64,000 nt of DNA from Halobacillus_A sp043497005 (GCF_043497005.1 NZ_JBIEKE010000001.1:1426001-1490000), one strand, 5' to 3'. Numbered from the stretch's first letter, positions 23,175-31,204 are shown. Made by a program: numbers and translations. The notes: a model not told the origin generated them from the sequence alone.

Positions 23175-24956
23175 ATGAGTGAATTAAAAGAGATGATTAA
23201 AGGCGGAGGGTTTCTTGTTGAAGATCTAGGAGCGAGTGATGTTATTACTCCAGAGGACTTTACAGATGAGCATCAAATGATTGCAAAAACTACGGAAGAT
23301 TTCGTATTAGGAGAGGTAGTTCCTAAGATTGATAATCTTGAAAACCATGAGTTCGAGCACTCTGTCGAACTACTAAAAAGAGCCGGAGAGCTAGGTCTTC
23401 TTGGAGCAGACGTCCCTGAAGAATATGGCGGTCTTCAGCTTGATAAGATTAGTTCTTCTTTGATCACAGAGAAATTTTCACGAGCAGGTGGTTTTTCTGT
23501 CACTCACGGTGCTCATGTAGGTATCGGTTCTCTCCCCATTGTCTTTTTCGGGAGTGAAGAGCAAAAACAAAAATATTTACCATTATTAGCTACAGGAGAG
23601 AAAATCGCAGCTTATGCATTAACTGAACCAGGCTCAGGTTCTGATGCATTAGGAGCAAAAACGACAGCGAAACTTAATGATGCAGGGACCCACTATGTAT
23701 TAAACGGAGAAAAACAGTGGATTACAAATTCAGCATTTGCTGATGTCTTCGTAGTTTACGCTAAAATCGACGGTGATAAATTTACCGCGTTTATCGTTGA
23801 GAGAGGTTTCAAAGGTGTATCTACCGGCCCGGAAGAGAAAAAAATGGGAATTAAGAGTTCTTCTACCAGAACACTTGTATTAGAAGATGCTGAAGTACCA
23901 GTAGAAAATGTTTTAGGTGAGATTGGAAGAGGGCATGTTATTGCATTTAATATATTGAATGTTGGACGCTATAAGCTTGCGATAGGTGGTGTAGGCGGCT
24001 CCAAACGCGCGTTAGAACTTGCTGTTAAATACGCTAACGAACGAAAACAATTTAAAACATCTATCTCCAGCTTTCCGCTTATACAAGAGAAGATAGCCAC
24101 TGTAGCTGCGAATACGTATGCGAATGAGAGCTCAGTGTATCGAACAGTTGGTCTATTTGAGCAAAGTATGGGTAAGCTTACACAAGAACAACTGAAGGAT
24201 GGAAAAGAGGTAGCTAAAGTAATAGCCGAATACGCAATCGAATGCTCTTTAAATAAAGTATTTGGTACCGAGCTCTTGGATTTTGCAGCAGACGAAGCCG
24301 TACAGATTCATGGGGGATACGGTTTTATGCAGGAATATGAAGTCGAAAGAATTTATCGTGATTCTAGAATTAATCGTATCTTTGAAGGTACCAATGAGAT
24401 AAATCGAATGATTGTTCCAGGTACATTGCTTAAAAAAGCAATGAAAGGAGAGCTACCTTTACTGCAGAAAGCGCAGGCCCTTCAAGAAGAGATTATGACC
24501 CTTATGCCAGAAGAGCCCGGGGATGCGCCCCTTGAGCAAGAGAAATACCTGCTTAAAAATGCGAAGAAGATTGCTTTGTTAGCAGCTGGTCTGGCAGCTC
24601 AAAAGTATGGGGAAAAATTAGAAGGTGAGCAAGAGTTATTAGTGAATATTGCTGACATAACAGGAGAAATTTATAATATGGAATCAGCCATATTAAGAAC
24701 AGAAAAAGCGATATTAAAAAACGGAGAAGACAAGAACTTGCAAAAGCTTCTTTACACACAAATATATGTGCAAGAAGCGTTTAACCGCATTGAAGCACAT
24801 GCGAAAGAAACTTTAATTGCAGCGGAATCTGGTGATTCTTTGCGTATGATGCTGGGTGCTTTAAGAAAGCTTACGCGCCATACTCCAACCAACGTAATTG
24901 CCAAAAAACGAGAAGCTGCACAAACGTTAATAAATACACAAAAATATGTGGTTTAG
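23175..24956 (+). CDS. fadE: Acyl-CoA dehydrogenase FadE
   Basis: This 593-residue FAD enzyme catalyses the first oxidation of acyl-CoA. Regions visible are the N-terminal helical domain, the FAD contact block ALTEPGSGSDA and QWITNSAFADVFVVYAK, the C-terminal helical domain with EAVQIHGGYGFMQEYEVERIYRD, and an additional 150-residue helical tail typical of long-chain YusJ-like members. The ATG at 23175 has GGAGGAACGG before it. It closes the fadNAE operon, followed by a hairpin. Confidence 0.96.
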   Translation: MSELKEMIKGGGFLVEDLGASDVITPEDFTDEHQMIAKTTEDFVLGEVVPKIDNLENHEFEHSVELLKRAGELGLLGADVPEEYGGLQLDKISSSLITEKFSRAGGFSVTHGAHVGIGSLPIVFFGSEEQKQKYLPLLATGEKIAAYALTEPGSGSDALGAKTTAKLNDAGTHYVLNGEKQWITNSAFADVFVVYAKIDGDKFTAFIVERGFKGVSTGPEEKKMGIKSSSTRTLVLEDAEVPVENVLGEIGRGHVIAFNILNVGRYKLAIGGVGGSKRALELAVKYANERKQFKTSISSFPLIQEKIATVAANTYANESSVYRTVGLFEQSMGKLTQEQLKDGKEVAKVIAEYAIECSLNKVFGTELLDFAADEAVQIHGGYGFMQEYEVERIYRDSRINRIFEGTNEINRMIVPGTLLKKAMKGELPLLQKAQALQEEIMTLMPEEPGDAPLEQEKYLLKNAKKIALLAAGLAAQKYGEKLEGEQELLVNIADITGEIYNMESAILRTEKAILKNGEDKNLQKLLYTQIYVQEAFNRIEAHAKETLIAAESGDSLRMMLGALRKLTRHTPTNVIAKKREAAQTLINTQKYVV

Positions 24957-24960
24957 ACCT

Positions 24961-24997
24961 TTAAAACCAGCTGCTTATCAGAAGCAGCTGGTTTTAA
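24961..24997 (+). terminator. Hairpin after fadE
   Basis: TTAAAACCAGCTGCTT (24961-24976) pairs perfectly with AAGCAGCTGGTTTTAA (24982-24997). The T-run is short but embedded in the 3' arm. Confidence 0.75.
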
Positions 24998-25087
24998 ATT
25001 TGACTAATATTACACCTAACCAATGAATTGATGCTCCTGAGTATGGTAAAATAAGAATCAACAATAAACAAGGAGGGTATGATAAGC

Positions 25088-25447
25088 ATGTCATTAACCT
25101 TTTACTGGTATCCAAATTGCGGAACGTGCAAGAAAGCAAAAAAGTGGTTGGACGAGCACGAAGTCTCTTATACGCCGATACATATTGTAGAAGAAACTCC
25201 AACTGAAGAAGATTTGAGAGCCTTAATAGAGAAGAGTGGCTTATCGGCCCGGAAGTTTTTTAATACGAGTGGTAAAAAGTATAGGGAATTGAATATGAAA
25301 GAAAAACTTAACGATGCTAGTGAGGAAGACATGATTAAGTGGCTTGCTTCTGAGGGTATGTTAATCAAAAGACCGATTGTTACGGATAGTAATAACGTAA
25401 CGGTTGGATTTAAAGAGGAACAATTTGAAAATCACTGGAAGCGGTGA
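25088..25447 (+). CDS. yusI: ArsC/Spx-family protein YusI
   Basis: This 119-residue thioredoxin-fold protein of the ArsC/Spx group has a CGTC redox pair at Cys11 and Cys14, followed by the typical KKFFNTSG-like segment and LIKRPIV near the C-terminus. In this subfamily (YusI) neither arsenate reduction nor Spx-like RNA polymerase binding has been shown. The ATG at 25088 is 11 bases from AGGAGG; an in-frame ATG nine bases earlier sits too close to that site. It lies between fadE and gcvH as in B. subtilis. Confidence 0.88.
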   Translation: MSLTFYWYPNCGTCKKAKKWLDEHEVSYTPIHIVEETPTEEDLRALIEKSGLSARKFFNTSGKKYRELNMKEKLNDASEEDMIKWLASEGMLIKRPIVTDSNNVTVGFKEEQFENHWKR

Positions 25448-25527
25448 GCAGAACATTGGAAATAAAAGCGTAAAGCTTTTATCTTTATAATTGTTGTTTA
25501 TATTAATTTTAATCTGGAGGGGTTACC

Positions 25528-25911
25528 ATGAGTTTACCTAATGAATTGCTTTATTCCGAAGAACACGAATGGGTTAAAAAAGAAGGCGAAAAGGTTCGCG
25601 TAGGAATTACGGATTTCGCACAATCAGAATTAGGAGATATAGTTTTTGTTGAGTTACCAGAAGAAGGTGATGAAGTAGAGGCGGATGAACCATTCGGTAG
25701 TGTTGAATCTGTGAAAACTGTATCTGAGCTTTATGCGCCTGTAAGCGGAAAAGTTGTTGAAGTCAATGAAGAGTTGGAAGATAGCCCTGAATTCGTAAAC
25801 GAATCACCATACGAAAAAGCATGGATGATTGTTGTGGAGCCAAGTGACTCTTCTGAAATAGATGATTTGATGTCTGCTGATGAATACAAAGAAATGATTG
25901 ATGAAGATTAA
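25528..25911 (+). CDS. gcvH: Glycine cleavage system H protein
   Basis: This 127-residue lipoyl-carrier protein has Lys63 in GSVESVKTVSELYAP as the lipoylation site, with standard length and fold. It shuttles the aminomethyl group among the P, T and L proteins of glycine cleavage. In Bacillaceae it also serves as an obligatory relay for lipoate to other complexes. The start is supported by CTGGAGGGG. It is encoded apart from the other gcv genes, as in B. subtilis. Confidence 0.97.
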   Translation: MSLPNELLYSEEHEWVKKEGEKVRVGITDFAQSELGDIVFVELPEEGDEVEADEPFGSVESVKTVSELYAPVSGKVVEVNEELEDSPEFVNESPYEKAWMIVVEPSDSSEIDDLMSADEYKEMIDED

Positions 25912-25979
25912 ACATTAATGAAGTCGTGTACGTATTAGCTTACATAGGTGCATGACTTGCATGCTCTTATCACAAGGTG

Positions 25980-26009
25980 CAGGCCGTGCTTACTAGCATG
26001 GTCTGTTTC
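25980..26009 (+). terminator. Hairpin/terminator between gcvH and yusF
   Basis: CAGGCCGTGCT (25980-25990) pairs with AGCATGGTCTG (25995-26005) using G-U pairs, then TTTCTATAT. The terminator is weak. Confidence 0.5.
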
Positions 26010-26031
26010 TATATAGTAGGTGACTGCGATA

Positions 26032-26376
26032 ATGGATGAAAGAATATTAATCGTTGAGGGAATTACGGATAAAAAGCAAATAAACAAAGTGTTAAATAGC
26101 CCTGTAGAAATATTGTGTACGCATGGTACATTAGGTATTGAGCGAATGGAAGAACTTATTATGGATTATAATCTCGATCATCGTCCTGTTTTTATATTGG
26201 TGGATGAAGACGATTCAGGTAATAAATTACGAAAACAACTTACTGCAGAATTACCCCATGCAGAACACATCTATATTGATAAAATGTTTAGAGAGGTAGC
26301 TGCTACACCTGAATCTGAACTTGCTCGTGCTTTATTGAGCCATCATTTTAAGGTGAAACCTATCTATCTCACATAG
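26032..26376 (+). CDS. yusF: Toprim-domain protein YusF
   Basis: This 114-residue protein consists almost wholly of a Toprim domain: ILIVEGITDKKQI (with the conserved Glu) and VFILVDEDDSGNKLR (the DxD pair). Members resemble the Toprim part of ribonuclease M5/OLD proteins and may act on nucleic acid with Mg2+, but function is unproven. The ATG at 26032 has TAGTAGGTGA before it; a GTG at 26020 is less likely. It overlaps no gene and is followed after 17 bases by yusE. Confidence 0.87.
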   Translation: MDERILIVEGITDKKQINKVLNSPVEILCTHGTLGIERMEELIMDYNLDHRPVFILVDEDDSGNKLRKQLTAELPHAEHIYIDKMFREVAATPESELARALLSHHFKVKPIYLT

Positions 26377-26393
26377 GGCTTAGGAGGTTTAAT

Positions 26394-26699
26394 TTGCTAG
26401 TAATTGAAAATCATGAATCATTTAGGATTAAAGAGCACGAATTGGCACTTATTTATATTTATACTCCCTTTTGTGGTACTTGCCATTTGGCAAGGACATT
26501 TTTAGAAACTGTCGAACATACATTTGGACGGTCGATTTTTCATGAAATGAACGCTTCTTTATATCCAGAGTTTATGCAAGAGTATCAAATTAAGAGTGTG
26601 CCTTGTTTATTAATTACTAAACACGGTTACACACTAGAAAAAACTTATGCTTTTCACTCCGTTTCTCATATGTATGAAAAAACAAAGGAATATGTATGA
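26394..26699 (+). CDS. yusE: Thioredoxin-like protein YusE
   Basis: This 101-residue thioredoxin-fold protein has active site CGTC (Cys27, Cys30) and the cis-Pro loop SVPCLLI. It has no signal peptide, so it is cytosolic. The TTG start is well supported by TTAGGAGGT. It follows yusF closely and likely shares its transcript. The partner substrate is unknown. Confidence 0.88.
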   Translation: MLVIENHESFRIKEHELALIYIYTPFCGTCHLARTFLETVEHTFGRSIFHEMNASLYPEFMQEYQIKSVPCLLITKHGYTLEKTYAFHSVSHMYEKTKEYV

Positions 26700-26705
26700 A
26701 AATAG

Positions 26706-26727
26706 CGTCATTTCCCGGGAAATGACG
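26706..26727. repeat. Perfect 22-base palindrome after yusE
   Basis: The 22-base self-complementary sequence is centred on CCCGGG at 26714-26719. No T-run follows. It could be a 3' stability hairpin (with a very tight or cruciform turn) or a protein-binding site. Confidence 0.7.
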
Positions 26728-26754
26728 AACGAATCTTATATTGATAAAAAGGTG

Positions 26755-26799
26755 AACCCTCCTCTGATGACGAAATAGTTAGTACAACAGAGGAGGGTT
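26755..26799 (+). promoter_or_regulatory. Hairpin enclosing the ribosome-binding site of the next gene
   Basis: AACCCTCCTCTG (26755-26766) pairs perfectly with CAGAGGAGGGTT (26788-26799) around a 21-base loop. The 3' arm contains the AGGAGG of the gene starting at 26804. Folding would hide the ribosome site; with the TTTTGT that follows it could also terminate upstream transcription. Confidence 0.75.
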
Positions 26800-26803
26800 T
26801 TGT

Positions 26804-27118
26804 ATGGAAACTATTTTAGAATGGATGGATAGTGTTAACGATAGACAGGATCTACTCCCCCTATGGAAAGAAAGACCTATCGTTATATTTATTCAAGAAG
26901 AAGAGAAAATGGTTCCCCTTACAGTTAACTCAAATGAAATTAAAATTGATCACGATTATGAATTTCATCGTCAGGTTCACATCAAAGGAAATCCTCAAAA
27001 CATAAAAGAAATGCTAGAAGGAAAAGTAAAGCTTACTGATCTTTATCCCCATGTTGATGTAAAAGGAAAACTTCGAGACTTATTATACGTCGAATCGCTA
27101 TTTTTCCTATCTAAATAG
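26804..27118 (+). CDS. yusD: YusD-like protein (SCP2-like fold suspected)
   Basis: This 104-residue soluble protein has no signal or membrane segment. The pattern METILEWMDSVNDRQDLLPLWKERPIVIFIQEEE, GNPQNIKEMLEGKVKLTDLYPHVDVKGKLRDLLYVESLF resembles sterol-carrier-protein-2-like lipid-binding domains, and its place beside yusE fits B. subtilis YusD. Function is unknown. Its ribosome site is buried in a strong hairpin, so translation may be conditional. Its stop overlaps the stop of the converging redoxin gene by eight bases. Confidence 0.65.
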   Translation: METILEWMDSVNDRQDLLPLWKERPIVIFIQEEEKMVPLTVNSNEIKIDHDYEFHRQVHIKGNPQNIKEMLEGKVKLTDLYPHVDVKGKLRDLLYVESLFFLSK

Positions 27119-27527
27119 CGTTCCCTATAGCTTCAACAATTTCCAGGAAATCAGCCTGATCATTAAACTGATTAATTATGAAACCATCTTGATCAATAAT
27201 TACAGTAGTGGGTACACCTTGTGCATTATATTTTAAGTAAGTTTCAACATTTTCATCTACTAATGTAGGTTGAGTGATATGCTCTCTAAAATAATTAACG
27301 GCTTCCTCAAAACTACGTTCTCTTCCTTTAACATTAATAGTAATCATAGAAACTTTTTCCTTGTTCATCGTTTGATAAAGGTGTTCTTTTTTAGGTAAAT
27401 CTCTTCGGCAATCGGGGCACCACGAGGTCCAAAAAGTTAAGACCACTACTTTTCCTAAGTCATCTTTAAGTTGATATGATTTGTTGGATTGAATGGTAGT
27501 TAGATCGAAATCTGGTGCTTTTTTCAT
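27111..27527 (-). CDS. Cytosolic TlpA/ResA-like thiol-disulfide oxidoreductase
   Basis: This 138-residue thioredoxin-fold protein of the AhpC/TSA-TlpA group has active site WCPDC (Cys37, Cys40), and GVPTTVIIDQDG holds the cis-Pro. It lacks the membrane anchor of ResA/StoA, so it should act in the cytoplasm. AGAGGTGAA precedes the ATG. It converges on the yusD-like gene with no terminator between them, and its promoter region is back to back with the first SAM riboswitch promoter of metNPQ. Confidence 0.87.
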   Translation of the reverse strand: MKKAPDFDLTTIQSNKSYQLKDDLGKVVVLTFWTSWCPDCRRDLPKKEHLYQTMNKEKVSMITINVKGRERSFEEAVNYFREHITQPTLVDENVETYLKYNAQGVPTTVIIDQDGFIINQFNDQADFLEIVEAIGNAI

Positions 27528-27551
27528 CTTTTATTCACCTCTCAGGGTTTA

Positions 27552-27580
27552 TTGACGTGTATAATGAACAATGCTAACAT
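27552..27580 (+). promoter_or_regulatory. Promoter of first SAM-I leader
   Basis: TTGACG (27552-27557), a 17-base spacer and TAACAT (27575-27580). Confidence 0.65.
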
Positions 27581-27601
27581 AATAAACAATTGTATATCCA
27601 C

Positions 27602-27714
27602 ATCTTCACTTATCCAGAGAGGCGGAGGGGATTGGCCCTATGAAGCCCGGCAACCGGTTGATGTACACGGTGCTCCTTCCAGCGAAGCTTAGTTGCTTTG
27701 ATAGATGAGAAGAA
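27602..27714 (+). ncRNA. SAM-I (S-box) riboswitch, copy 1
   Basis: Conserved S-box blocks appear in order: AGAGAGGCGGAGGGG (27616-27630), TGGCCCTATGAAGCCCGGCA (27633-27652, including the SAM-contact region), GGTGCTCCTTCCAGC (about 27669-27683) and TTTGATAGATGAGA closing P1. It is followed at once by its own terminator and has its own promoter. No gene lies between it and the second copy. Confidence 0.93.
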
Positions 27715-27727
27715 GAATGAGTTATAG

Positions 27728-27754
27728 CTCTTCTACGTGGTGAAGAGTTTTTTT
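27728..27754 (+). terminator. Terminator of SAM-I copy 1
   Basis: CTCTTC (27728-27733) pairs with GAAGAG (27742-27747), then seven T residues. The upstream GAGAAGAAGAATGAG can pair with the same CTCTTC as anti-terminator. Confidence 0.85.
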
Positions 27755-27771
27755 ATGGACATTTTTATTAG

Positions 27772-27800
27772 TTGACATAGAGAATAGTGGGTGCTACAAT
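27772..27800 (+). promoter_or_regulatory. Second promoter, before SAM-I copy 2
   Basis: TTGACA (27772-27777), a 17-base spacer and TACAAT (27795-27800): near-perfect sigma-A promoter located right after the first leader's terminator. Confidence 0.88.
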
Positions 27801-27856
27801 CCATCTTGGTACTTAAGTCATTTAGTGTATTAACAAACTAAAAAATAAAATGAAAC

Positions 27857-27968
27857 CTCTTATCGAGAGAGGCGGAGGGACTGGCCCGTTGATGCCCGGC
27901 AACCGTCAAGTGAGCGAAACTTGAGAAGGTGCCAAATCCTGCAAAGTAAAAACTTTGACAGATGAGAG
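27857..27968 (+). ncRNA. SAM-I (S-box) riboswitch, copy 2, for metNPQ
   Basis: CTCTTATC (27857-27864) and GATGAGAG (27961-27968) close P1. Between them are AGAGAGGCGGAGGGACTGGC, GATGCCCGGCAACC and GGTGCCAAATCCTGC. The aptamer is complete. With the terminator at 27989-28022 it should switch metNPQ off when S-adenosylmethionine is plentiful. Confidence 0.95.
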
Positions 27969-27988
27969 AACAGATACGAAAGTGGATG

Positions 27989-28022
27989 CGCTTTTCTGTT
28001 CTTATACAGAAAAGCGTTTTTT
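27989..28022 (+). terminator. Terminator of SAM-I copy 2
   Basis: CGCTTTTCTG (27989-27998) pairs perfectly with CAGAAAAGCG (28007-28016), then TTTTTT. Confidence 0.92.
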
Positions 28023-28039
28023 AGTTAGGAGTGGAGTAC

Positions 28040-29065
28040 ATGATTTCCATCAAAGATTTAACAAAAGTGTTTCAAACAAAAGATCAGGAAGTTCGTGCAG
28101 TAGACGAGTTGAATCTGTCTATAGACAAAGGTGAAATATTTGGGGTCATCGGATATAGTGGTGCAGGGAAAAGTACTTTTATTCGATTATTAAACCGCCT
28201 AGAAGAGCCTACAAGTGGAGAGATTGAGTTAAATAATGAAATTTTGACGGGGTTAAAGAAAAATGATTTGAGGTTAGCCCGTCAAGAAATTGGGATGATT
28301 TTTCAACACTTTAATTTACTTTGGTCTCGAACGGTTTTTGATAATATTGCCTTTCCTCTAGAGATAGCCGGCGTATCTAGAAAGAATAGGGAAGAACGTG
28401 TAAATGAGTTAATCGAGCTCGTCGGTTTAAGTGGACGCGGGGGGTCTTACCCGTCTCAATTAAGCGGAGGCCAAAAGCAGCGTGTAGGTATTGCAAGAGC
28501 TTTAGCTAACAATCCTAAAGTTCTCCTATGCGATGAAGCGACTTCTGCGTTAGACCCAGAAACAACAGATTCGATCTTAGATTTACTTGTAGGAATAAAT
28601 GAAAAACTGGGGCTGACCATAGTTCTTATCACCCATGAAATGCATGTAATAAGAAAAATATGCCATCGCGTGGCCGTTATGGAGCAAGGGAAAGTAGTGG
28701 AATCTGGAGATGTTCTTGATGTATTCCTGCATCCTAAAGAAAAAGTCACGAAACGTTTTGTGGATCAAGTCATGGGGGATCCTGATCGAGAAGATTCATT
28801 GAACCTCATTCAAGAAAATTATCGCTCCGGGGAAGTTATACAACTCCATTTCGTTGGAGAAAATACGAATCAAGCACTTATTAGTGATTTATCACGCAGA
28901 TTTGAAGTTGATATTAATATTCTTCACGGTAAAATTACCCAAACACAAAAAGGGGCATATGGGACTATGCTTGTCCAGCTAGTTGGAGACGAAGAAGTTG
29001 TGAGTCAATCCATTAATTACATTCGCACGACTTCCGTTGAAGTGGAGGTGAGTCCAAATGCTTGA
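28040..29065 (+). CDS. metN: Methionine ABC transporter ATP-binding protein MetN
   Basis: This 341-residue ATPase powers D/L-methionine uptake. Walker A GYSGAGKST is at 38-46, the ABC signature LSGGQKQR at about 140-147, Walker B VLLCDEATSALDP at about 161-173, and the C-terminal NIL domain (about 265-341) gives methionine feedback inhibition. The ATG at 28040 lies eight bases behind AGGAG; the GTG at 28031 overlaps that site. Its last 8 bases overlap metP. Control is by the SAM-I riboswitches upstream. Confidence 0.97.
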   Translation: MISIKDLTKVFQTKDQEVRAVDELNLSIDKGEIFGVIGYSGAGKSTFIRLLNRLEEPTSGEIELNNEILTGLKKNDLRLARQEIGMIFQHFNLLWSRTVFDNIAFPLEIAGVSRKNREERVNELIELVGLSGRGGSYPSQLSGGQKQRVGIARALANNPKVLLCDEATSALDPETTDSILDLLVGINEKLGLTIVLITHEMHVIRKICHRVAVMEQGKVVESGDVLDVFLHPKEKVTKRFVDQVMGDPDREDSLNLIQENYRSGEVIQLHFVGENTNQALISDLSRRFEVDINILHGKITQTQKGAYGTMLVQLVGDEEVVSQSINYIRTTSVEVEVSPNA

Positions 29066-29726
29066 AGAGCTATTTCCTAATGTGAAAATGGAAGATATGA
29101 TTGAAGCTACAAATGAAACACTCTACATGACAACCGTATCAGTTGCTGGAACATTTATTCTGGGCTTGCTTCTGGGTTTGTTGTTATATTTATCTGGGCC
29201 CGGAGGATTATGGGATAATAAATTACTAAATTGGATTACGGCTACATTAGTCAATGTATTCCGTGCTATTCCCTTTATTATTTTAATTTTATTATTGTTT
29301 CCATTTACAGACTTTCTTATGGGAACGATTAGGGGGCCGGGAGCCGCATTGCCTGCTCTTATAATAGGCGGAGCACCTTTTTATGCAAGATTGGTTGAAA
29401 TTGCTCTTAAAGAAGTGGACAAAGGCGTTATTGAAGCAGCTAAATCTATGGGAGCAAAGTACAGAACAATCATCTTTAAAGTTTTACTACCCGAATCAAT
29501 GCCGGCCTTGGTTTCAGGTATAACAGTTACCGCTATTGCTTTAATAAGTTATACAGCAGTAGCTGGTGTAATAGGGGCTGGAGGTCTTGGAGACTTTGCT
29601 TATTTTTATGGCTTTCAACGCAGGGATTTTGATGTAGTAGCTGTATGTACAATCTTAATTGTCATTATAGTATTTATATTTCAATTTATCGGGGATTTAG
29701 TTTCTCGTAGATTGGATAAAAGATAA
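29058..29726 (+). CDS. metP: Methionine ABC transporter permease MetP (MetI)
   Basis: This 222-residue membrane protein has five hydrophobic segments and the coupling loop EVDKGVIEAAKSMGAKYRTIIFKVLLPES (about 117-145). It forms the homodimeric channel of the methionine importer. The start overlaps the end of metN, so it is translationally coupled, with GTGGAGGTGAG as ribosome site inside metN. Confidence 0.96.
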   Translation: MLEELFPNVKMEDMIEATNETLYMTTVSVAGTFILGLLLGLLLYLSGPGGLWDNKLLNWITATLVNVFRAIPFIILILLLFPFTDFLMGTIRGPGAALPALIIGGAPFYARLVEIALKEVDKGVIEAAKSMGAKYRTIIFKVLLPESMPALVSGITVTAIALISYTAVAGVIGAGGLGDFAYFYGFQRRDFDVVAVCTILIVIIVFIFQFIGDLVSRRLDKR

Positions 29727-29755
29727 AAATTTTGAATTAAAAAAGGAGAAATAAC

Positions 29756-30592
29756 ATGAAGAAAATATGGTCTATTTTTATTTTTACAACTTTAGCACTC
29801 ATTCTAGCCGCATGCGGTTCTTCAGAAGAAGAAGGGTCTTCAGAGGATGGAGAAGCTCAATCTGAAATTACAGTAGGTGCTTCAAGCACTCCTCACGCCG
29901 AAATCCTTCAGGAAGCACAACCACTTCTTGAAGAAGAAGGGATTACGTTAAATGTTGAAGAGTATCAGGATTATGTATTACCTAACCGTGATTTAAATGA
30001 AGGAGAAATTGATGCTAACTATTTTCAGCACATTCCTTACTTAGAGGATCAGCAGGAGCAAAATGGTTACGATTTTGCAAACCTTGGTGGCATTCACATT
30101 GAACCTATGGGTATTTATTCAAAAGATTTTGAAAGCCTTGATGATGTCCAAGATGGTACAACTGTTTTAATGAGTAATTCAACAGCTGATCACGGACGTA
30201 TCCTCTCTCTTATGGAAGAAGAGGGCTTAATTACACTTGATGAAGATGTGGAAAAAGTTGAAGCAACCATTGAAGATATTGCAGAAAATCCAAAAAACTT
30301 AGAATTTGATGCTGGAATTGACGCTGCGCTGCTCCCAGAAAACTATGAGCGTGAAGATAATGTACTTGTAGCCATCAATACAAACTATGCTATTGAAGCA
30401 GGATTGAATCCTAGTGAAGATGCATTGATTCTTGAAGGCTCTGATTCTCCATACGTTAATGTAATTGCGGCACAAAGTGAAGATGAAGGTAATGAAGCGT
30501 TAAATACGCTAGTAGACGTTCTTCGTTCTGATGAAATTCAATCATTTATTGAAGAAGAGTACGAAGGGGCAGTCGTACCAGTAGATGAGTAA
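29756..30592 (+). CDS. metQ: Methionine-binding lipoprotein MetQ
   Basis: This 278-residue lipoprotein has a signal of about 19 residues and lipobox LAACG. The NlpA-type binding domain shows VGASSTPHAEILQEAQPLLEEEGI, DYVLPNRDLNEGEIDANYFQHIPYL and NTNYAIEAGLNP, the methionine-binding features. Strongly acidic. AAAAAGGAGAA is the ribosome site. The operon ends with a 17-bp terminator stem. Confidence 0.96.
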   Translation: MKKIWSIFIFTTLALILAACGSSEEEGSSEDGEAQSEITVGASSTPHAEILQEAQPLLEEEGITLNVEEYQDYVLPNRDLNEGEIDANYFQHIPYLEDQQEQNGYDFANLGGIHIEPMGIYSKDFESLDDVQDGTTVLMSNSTADHGRILSLMEEEGLITLDEDVEKVEATIEDIAENPKNLEFDAGIDAALLPENYEREDNVLVAINTNYAIEAGLNPSEDALILEGSDSPYVNVIAAQSEDEGNEALNTLVDVLRSDEIQSFIEEEYEGAVVPVDE

Positions 30593-30601
30593 AGATGTAT
30601 G

Positions 30602-30645
30602 AAATCCTTGATGCGGTTGATACTAACCGCATCAAGGATTTTTAT
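30602..30645 (+). terminator. Terminator after metQ
   Basis: Positions 30602-30618 and 30625-30641 are perfectly complementary around GATACT, then a T-rich tail. It lies in the 5' extension of the next reading frame, showing that frame's true start is downstream. Confidence 0.9.
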
Positions 30646-30666
30646 TTTGAAGGAGATGAGTGCAAG

Positions 30667-31026
30667 GTGGAAAATCAAGAAATGAATCTTGCTGAAGCAT
30701 ACCTGCAGGAATATAAACATGGGATGGGAATTTTCTCAGAAAAAATGCCACATATAGCACACGCTTTTAGTGAATTTTCAGATACATGTTTTAGAGAAGG
30801 TGTACTTTCACAAAAAGCAAAACAATTAATCGCGTTAAGTATTAGTGTAGTAGCACAAGACGAGTATTGTATTGTTTATCATACGAAAGGCTGCATTGAT
30901 CAAGGAGCCAGTGAAGAAGAGATAATGGAAGCTTGTGGAGTTGCCGCTGCCTTTGGCGGGGGAGCAGCACTTAGTCAAGCGGTCACTCTTGTTCAAGAAT
31001 CAATGACTGATTTAAAGCAACATTAA
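30667..31026 (+). CDS. yurZ: Carboxymuconolactone decarboxylase-family protein YurZ
   Basis: This 119-residue AhpD-like helical protein has Cys68, His72 and Cys76 in EYCIVYHTKGC, the region of the reactive thiols in AhpD-type alkylhydroperoxidases, followed by GASEEEIMEACGVAAAFGGG. It may reduce peroxides or simply share the fold. The GTG at 30667 lies 11 bases after AGGAG; a longer frame upstream would run through the metQ terminator and is rejected. It sits between metNPQ and the suf operon, as yurZ does in B. subtilis. Confidence 0.85.
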   Translation: MENQEMNLAEAYLQEYKHGMGIFSEKMPHIAHAFSEFSDTCFREGVLSQKAKQLIALSISVVAQDEYCIVYHTKGCIDQGASEEEIMEACGVAAAFGGGAALSQAVTLVQESMTDLKQH

Positions 31027-31204
31027 GTGAAAACTTAGAAAATTAGAGTAAATTAAATAAATGAGTTTTATATTTTAGATACAACCGCTTACATTGATGT
31101 AAATAACAAAATAAAGCAGTAAAACGAGTGTGTAGCGGGTTTGGAGCAAATGACAATCTATGGTAATCTAAATTGTGTAAAAAATCTGAAAGGATTGATT
31201 TATT

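Noticed and set aside
27111..27527. Calling the TlpA-like protein ResA or StoA
   Set aside because: No signal anchor or membrane helix before the thioredoxin domain, so the extracytoplasmic roles do not fit.
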